From a virus, in IMG/VR virus record IMGVR_UViG_3300042934_000886, positions 1 to 25,789 of that record: a DNA stretch of 25,789 nucleotides. One strand, 5' to 3'. A program made the translations under genes and the position numbers. This document shows positions 24,001 to 25,789 of this stretch, piece by piece. Below the pieces are notes generated by a model. The model was not told the origin of the DNA. It did not search any database and saw only the letters and a list, made by a program, of their open reading frames with translations. Positions within the stretch are counted from its first letter, which is position 1; each line of letters begins with the position of its first letter.

Positions 24001-24304
24001 GCTTACTCTCAACTTTCATTCCAGCAGTAGTTGCAATCCACCCCTTATAGGTATCATCACCTAACTTTAAGCCTTCCATGAATTCCTTTTTCGCATCTTC
24101 TTCATTCTTGGGCAATACTACCTTTATAATGCCTTTAATAAAATCTCTGTCAACTAATGTTTTTTCGGAATAACATTCATAAGCCTGTACGAAGAAGCAA
24201 TCCGGCAATGTGATAATCCTACTCTCCAAATCCTCACTACTGATTACTCCGTCTTCAATACTATTCCTATCAAATCCATAAATTTTAATCTGTCGCTCCT
24301 TCAC
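21062..24304 (-). CDS. Two-barrel RNA polymerase of the eukaryotic RdRP/QDE-1/YonO type
   Basis: A 1080-aa protein. I chose the GTG at 24304 with GGGGAGG 7 bases upstream; an in-frame GTG 33 bases earlier has no RBS. The first double-psi barrel signature is VFDGGG (216-221), then SVEFAIIRGYGIGIKG (240-255), matching the eukaryotic RdRP block of DGVG followed by FQIR-x-G-G-x-KG; K254 would be the conserved barrel lysine. The second barrel has GEVRTIARNP (518-527), matching the SRNP block. It also has SSADTDGDACTV, whose D572, D574 and D576 form the metal-binding DxDGD of all two-barrel RNA polymerases. Characterised relatives are fungal QDE-1 and phage SPbeta YonO, a DNA-dependent RNA polymerase. 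I infer a single-subunit polymerase for the element; template type (DNA or RNA) cannot be read from sequence. Confidence 0.85.
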   Translation of the reverse strand: MKERQIKIYGFDRNSIEDGVISSEDLESRIITLPDCFFVQAYECYSEKTLVDRDFIKGIIKVVLPKNEEDAKKEFMEGLKLGDDTYKGWIATTAGMKVESKHGKCETIFVREDIYNFTQEFENLISLGKFEAIENNDEEVCINKDILSRISLGLTAAQPVGDMPDIIVLPQAKFHLKKDYKTVKKDSEEETDEEGNTTSKIEYTLEDCPVDDDIDVFDGGGIATPEVFEQIQKGLGLNYSVEFAIIRGYGIGIKGMITKFDILGYLAEFYKEDTDFCKLEDGKYYLKDYWNRWRKVTRFTMLLNESMVKLAKYYDSDENWYTYLNRVKLVDEKYASIIGKLYVSKVNKNPKDVSEYRRLNYQLLTALALSKQDYMNLLQEDMCVYKKILKPFEKDAEKDEWITNIDYIRLFFKNVVSGESEEELEEDIKSVSTNVVTKCDELLNISENFVKLKYVKKQLAKLIEKRCRDLAYGKITVKARYQYIGICPISYMNYAMTRTQGNNGLQTGQFYNHDFADGEVRTIARNPLCAYSEVHNLTFVKNELLDKYLSDCKEIIYFNQQSDILALMSSADTDGDACTVIDNEIIKAAVVVPVDGKYFWNKDDGHKEKMPYNSENKFIATYRASGNLIGRIALKSASVNSDSQLTEPYYDVEKKAFVSMHDIEAESKEDKEAIRDAKLESKEWVKSWYVPEEHKALMRKRFADNEKDIYTVLYNAMVSIDAPKTLYFPDKEDMKVIDDKYDKQAYFLRYKVPEDDVIPIFFDTKIGLLDRATSYVESALLSVIREQRKEYGSNHELLQSLLINGDYDIDTYVQCKIKMNDLYKNYANAREGISKEKSRNSWRETKNREELIDDEQWNKYDEEDYWYNLEVYRENAYLKYKDLDKEYIVKASDLTVKYTLPTVANAIGTLENCKEDFILNLFIPVLEFMNNKVQAPRYVFQKVDDKEESDITYLYEHYKKIKVEPINNTQIVANLQRDEMKRMQVTDLNHKFRAKILEEGVIELLESELMANHYLHCEVQIEAEQVFLVFGDKRILEVFKEWYQIGKYSLLMAKEIRIDAIVDIATTRKSLRLVTTSITV

Positions 24305-24327
24305 TTTTTTCCCTCCCCATAAAGTCA

Positions 24328-24358
24328 GAGCCAACACCGGTAATATATGTGCTGGCTC
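24328..24358 (-). promoter_or_regulatory. Leader hairpin ahead of the polymerase-like gene
   Basis: On the minus strand GAGCCAGCAC pairs with GTGTTGGCTC (10 bp, one G-U) around a 11-base AT-rich loop, about 25 bases before the GTG start and just upstream of its ribosome site. It has no T tail. It may control translation or protect the message 5' end. Confidence 0.45.
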
Positions 24359-24398
24359 GATTGTTATTGAATAATATATATTCCCATTTCATTATCCA

Positions 24399-24570
24399 TT
24401 AATTCTTCGTCTTCAATTTCTCAACTGATTTCTCAAGTAAACCATCAAAGAGTTTTTTCTTAGTCAAAGGCTTTTGGTTTTTCTTTTGTCTCAATATAAT
24501 ATCTTCATTGCTAATGTATCTATGGATATTTTTAATAATTTGCTATTGTAAGTGGTGTTTGAAATGACAA
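24399..24570 (-). pseudogene. Decayed fragment of a DUF262/GmrS-like gene
   Basis: A TTG at 24570, 7 bases after AGAAAGG, opens MSFQTPLTIA, which closely resembles the common start of DUF262 (GmrSD-type, type IV restriction) proteins. That frame stops after 12 codons. The frame one base over continues IIKNIHRYIS, which is what DUF262 proteins show next, before diverging into a Lys-rich tail ending at 24399. A single-base frameshift plus a large internal loss explains this. The match covers only about 20 residues. It may instead be a chance leader peptide. Confidence 0.35.
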
Positions 24571-24601
24571 ATTCAAACCTTTCTCTTTGTAAATTTATTG
24601 C

Positions 24602-24642
24602 ATATATTATAGCAAACTTTACAATATTTTGCTATAATATAT
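24602..24642. promoter_or_regulatory. 41-bp perfect dyad with two outward-facing extended -10 boxes
   Basis: A 15-bp arm at 24602-24616 is repeated in perfect inversion at 24628-24642, with an 11-base spacer. Each arm contains TGCTATAAT, an extended -10 box, pointing outward on its own strand. The minus-strand copy would drive the DUF262-like fragment and the polymerase-like operon; the plus-strand copy points toward the 3' end of the methyltransferase gene. Symmetry suggests a repressor operator. The rest of 24571-24865 shows no gene. Confidence 0.5.
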
Positions 24643-24865
24643 CTATTATTTGGTAGAAAAGTAATTTATACTATAATTAATAAAAATCAATATGCCCTCT
24701 GAATTTCTTACCACATGTTTTTACAAATCATTTCCGATATTTATCTCACATCAATATACTCAAATCTTAGATAAAAAAAGAGACATCCCATATGAATAAC
24801 CTTTTGAATCTTCTAATAATAATCTTCAAAGGAATCAACTTTAATATGGAATATCTCAAACAAAA

Positions 24866-25789
24866 CTACTCATTTTTATTTTCTTTTTCAAAATCTTTAA
24901 TAATAACTTCAGCTACCGCTTTCCCTAACAATGGTGGCACTGCGTTTCCCACCTGTTTCATCTGAGATGATTTTTTTCCATAGAATATAAAATCATCTGG
25001 AAAAGATTGAATCCTTGCGGCTTCTCTAACAGTAATGCAACGATTAAGTGTAGGATGAGTAAAACGTCCAGAGGACGGGGTATCAAATCTAGTGGTTATA
25101 GTAACAGATTGATCATCTCCTATCATTCTTGACCAAGTTCCACTATAAATAGATTTAGTAAGCATCTCAGGTGGAAGAACTTCTTTTCCCATTCCCACCG
25201 GAATCATTTTCAACTTTTCAATTGCTTCTTTCGAATGTCGTGTTACAACATGATTATGCAAATAATTAGTTTTATTCCTCATTAATTTTTGATAATCAGT
25301 CTCTGCAGCCTTTTTATATTCACTTTCTTCTGAACCTTCACCGGATTTAAGATAAGCTAAGTCAGATATGGCATCATTTATGGATACTTTATTTGCATTT
25401 CCCATTGGCAACTCAAGCGCTATATTACCTCTTTTCCCAAGAATCATTGCTCTTCTTCTTACTTGCGGCACTCCAAAATCGGCTGCATTTTCTACTTTGC
25501 AATCCAATGAATAACCTATATTACTGAAAAGCATTATTATTTCATTCTTAAATAATCCATTCTCTGTAGTAAGGAGATTCGGAACATTTTCCATTAAAAA
25601 ATATTGTGGTCTAAGGAAATTTACAACATCAAAATAATATCTGAACAAAAAATTCCTTGGATCATTAATTGTCTTTCGACTTCCTTTCTGTGAAAATCCC
25701 TGACATGGTGGTCCACCAATTACAATATCTATTTTCCCTTTATATGCTCCAAACGTTTTTTCTATATCAAGTTGCGTGATATCAGCATT
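24866..25789 (-). CDS. DNA cytosine-5 methyltransferase, 5' end outside the window
   Basis: The open frame continues to the window edge, giving 307 visible residues; an internal TTG at 25648 is not the real start because conserved motifs lie upstream of it. Visible motifs are GGPPCQGFSQKGSR (motif IV, catalytic C29 of the fragment), LMENVPNLL (VI, E67-N68-V69), VPQVRRRAMILG (VIII, QxRxR), a short target-recognition region, TVREAARIQSFPDDF (IX) and QVGNAVPPLLGKAVAEVI (X). Only motif I and the N-terminal tens of residues are missing. It makes 5-methylcytosine and is complete where visible. With no restriction enzyme in view it may be an orphan protective methylase or half of a restriction system that continues to the right. 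Confidence 0.95.
   Translation of the reverse strand, partial: NADITQLDIEKTFGAYKGKIDIVIGGPPCQGFSQKGSRKTINDPRNFLFRYYFDVVNFLRPQYFLMENVPNLLTTENGLFKNEIIMLFSNIGYSLDCKVENAADFGVPQVRRRAMILGKRGNIALELPMGNANKVSINDAISDLAYLKSGEGSEESEYKKAAETDYQKLMRNKTNYLHNHVVTRHSKEAIEKLKMIPVGMGKEVLPPEMLTKSIYSGTWSRMIGDDQSVTITTRFDTPSSGRFTHPTLNRCITVREAARIQSFPDDFIFYGKKSSQMKQVGNAVPPLLGKAVAEVIIKDFEKENKNE

Noticed and set aside
1-25789. CRISPR array, tRNA or rRNA genes
   Set aside because: I saw no regularly spaced repeats and no tRNA-like cloverleaf or rRNA sequence on either strand by eye; a covariance-model scan would be the decisive test.

Overview
The window is AT-rich, and every gene I can support lies on the minus strand, so transcription runs from high to low coordinates. 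Strong GGAGG-type ribosome binding sites, occasional TTG and GTG starts, and the protein families point to a low-GC Firmicute, probably a gut Clostridia (Lachnospiraceae-like) host. I cannot name the species from sequence alone. The content is an integrated mobile element with phage head genes. Its left edge appears to lie near position 320-345, against the 3' end of a 23S rRNA uracil-methyltransferase (rumA/rlmD-type) gene. Its right edge is outside the window.

Layout, left to right. 1-330: probable chromosomal flank with a terminator-like hairpin and the last codons of a rumA-like gene. 341-4653: cargo between the attachment edge and the integrase. It holds a zinc-ribbon protein, a PD-(D/E)XK-like nuclease, a PHP-phosphoesterase/SMC-like ATPase fusion (TrlF-like) and a small Cys-rich protein, and looks like a defence module. 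4770-6761: a large serine recombinase with its own promoter and terminator, preceded by a 51-aa SHOCT-like protein. 6780-11596: a phage head module of Ig-domain/head-closure protein, two connectors, P22-type coat protein, DUF4355 scaffold and SPP1-type portal. 11657-12388: a DUF1643-like moron with its own promoter and terminator. 12456-17137: large terminase, a tyrosine recombinase, a small-terminase-like protein, a ParB-methyltransferase fusion and a small membrane protein. 17362-18191: two unknown genes. 18504-24304: an SF2-type helicase with a four-Cys cluster, a 63-aa DUF5659-like protein, and a 1080-aa protein with both barrel signatures of eukaryotic RdRP/QDE-1/YonO-type RNA polymerases, including DTDGD. 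24399-25789: a decayed DUF262-like fragment, a perfect dyad carrying two extended -10 boxes, and a C5-cytosine methyltransferase cut by the window end.

Working model (inference). The RdRP-like polymerase and helicase sit at the upstream end of a one-directional gene array and may transcribe or copy the element. The terminases, portal, scaffold, coat and connectors would make a DNA-filled head. No tail, tape-measure, baseplate or lysis gene is visible, and the head module runs straight into the integration module. The element is therefore either a prophage that lost its tail region or a capsid-forming satellite that borrows tails from a helper phage. The two methyltransferases and the PHP-ATPase cargo would serve restriction, anti-restriction or defence.
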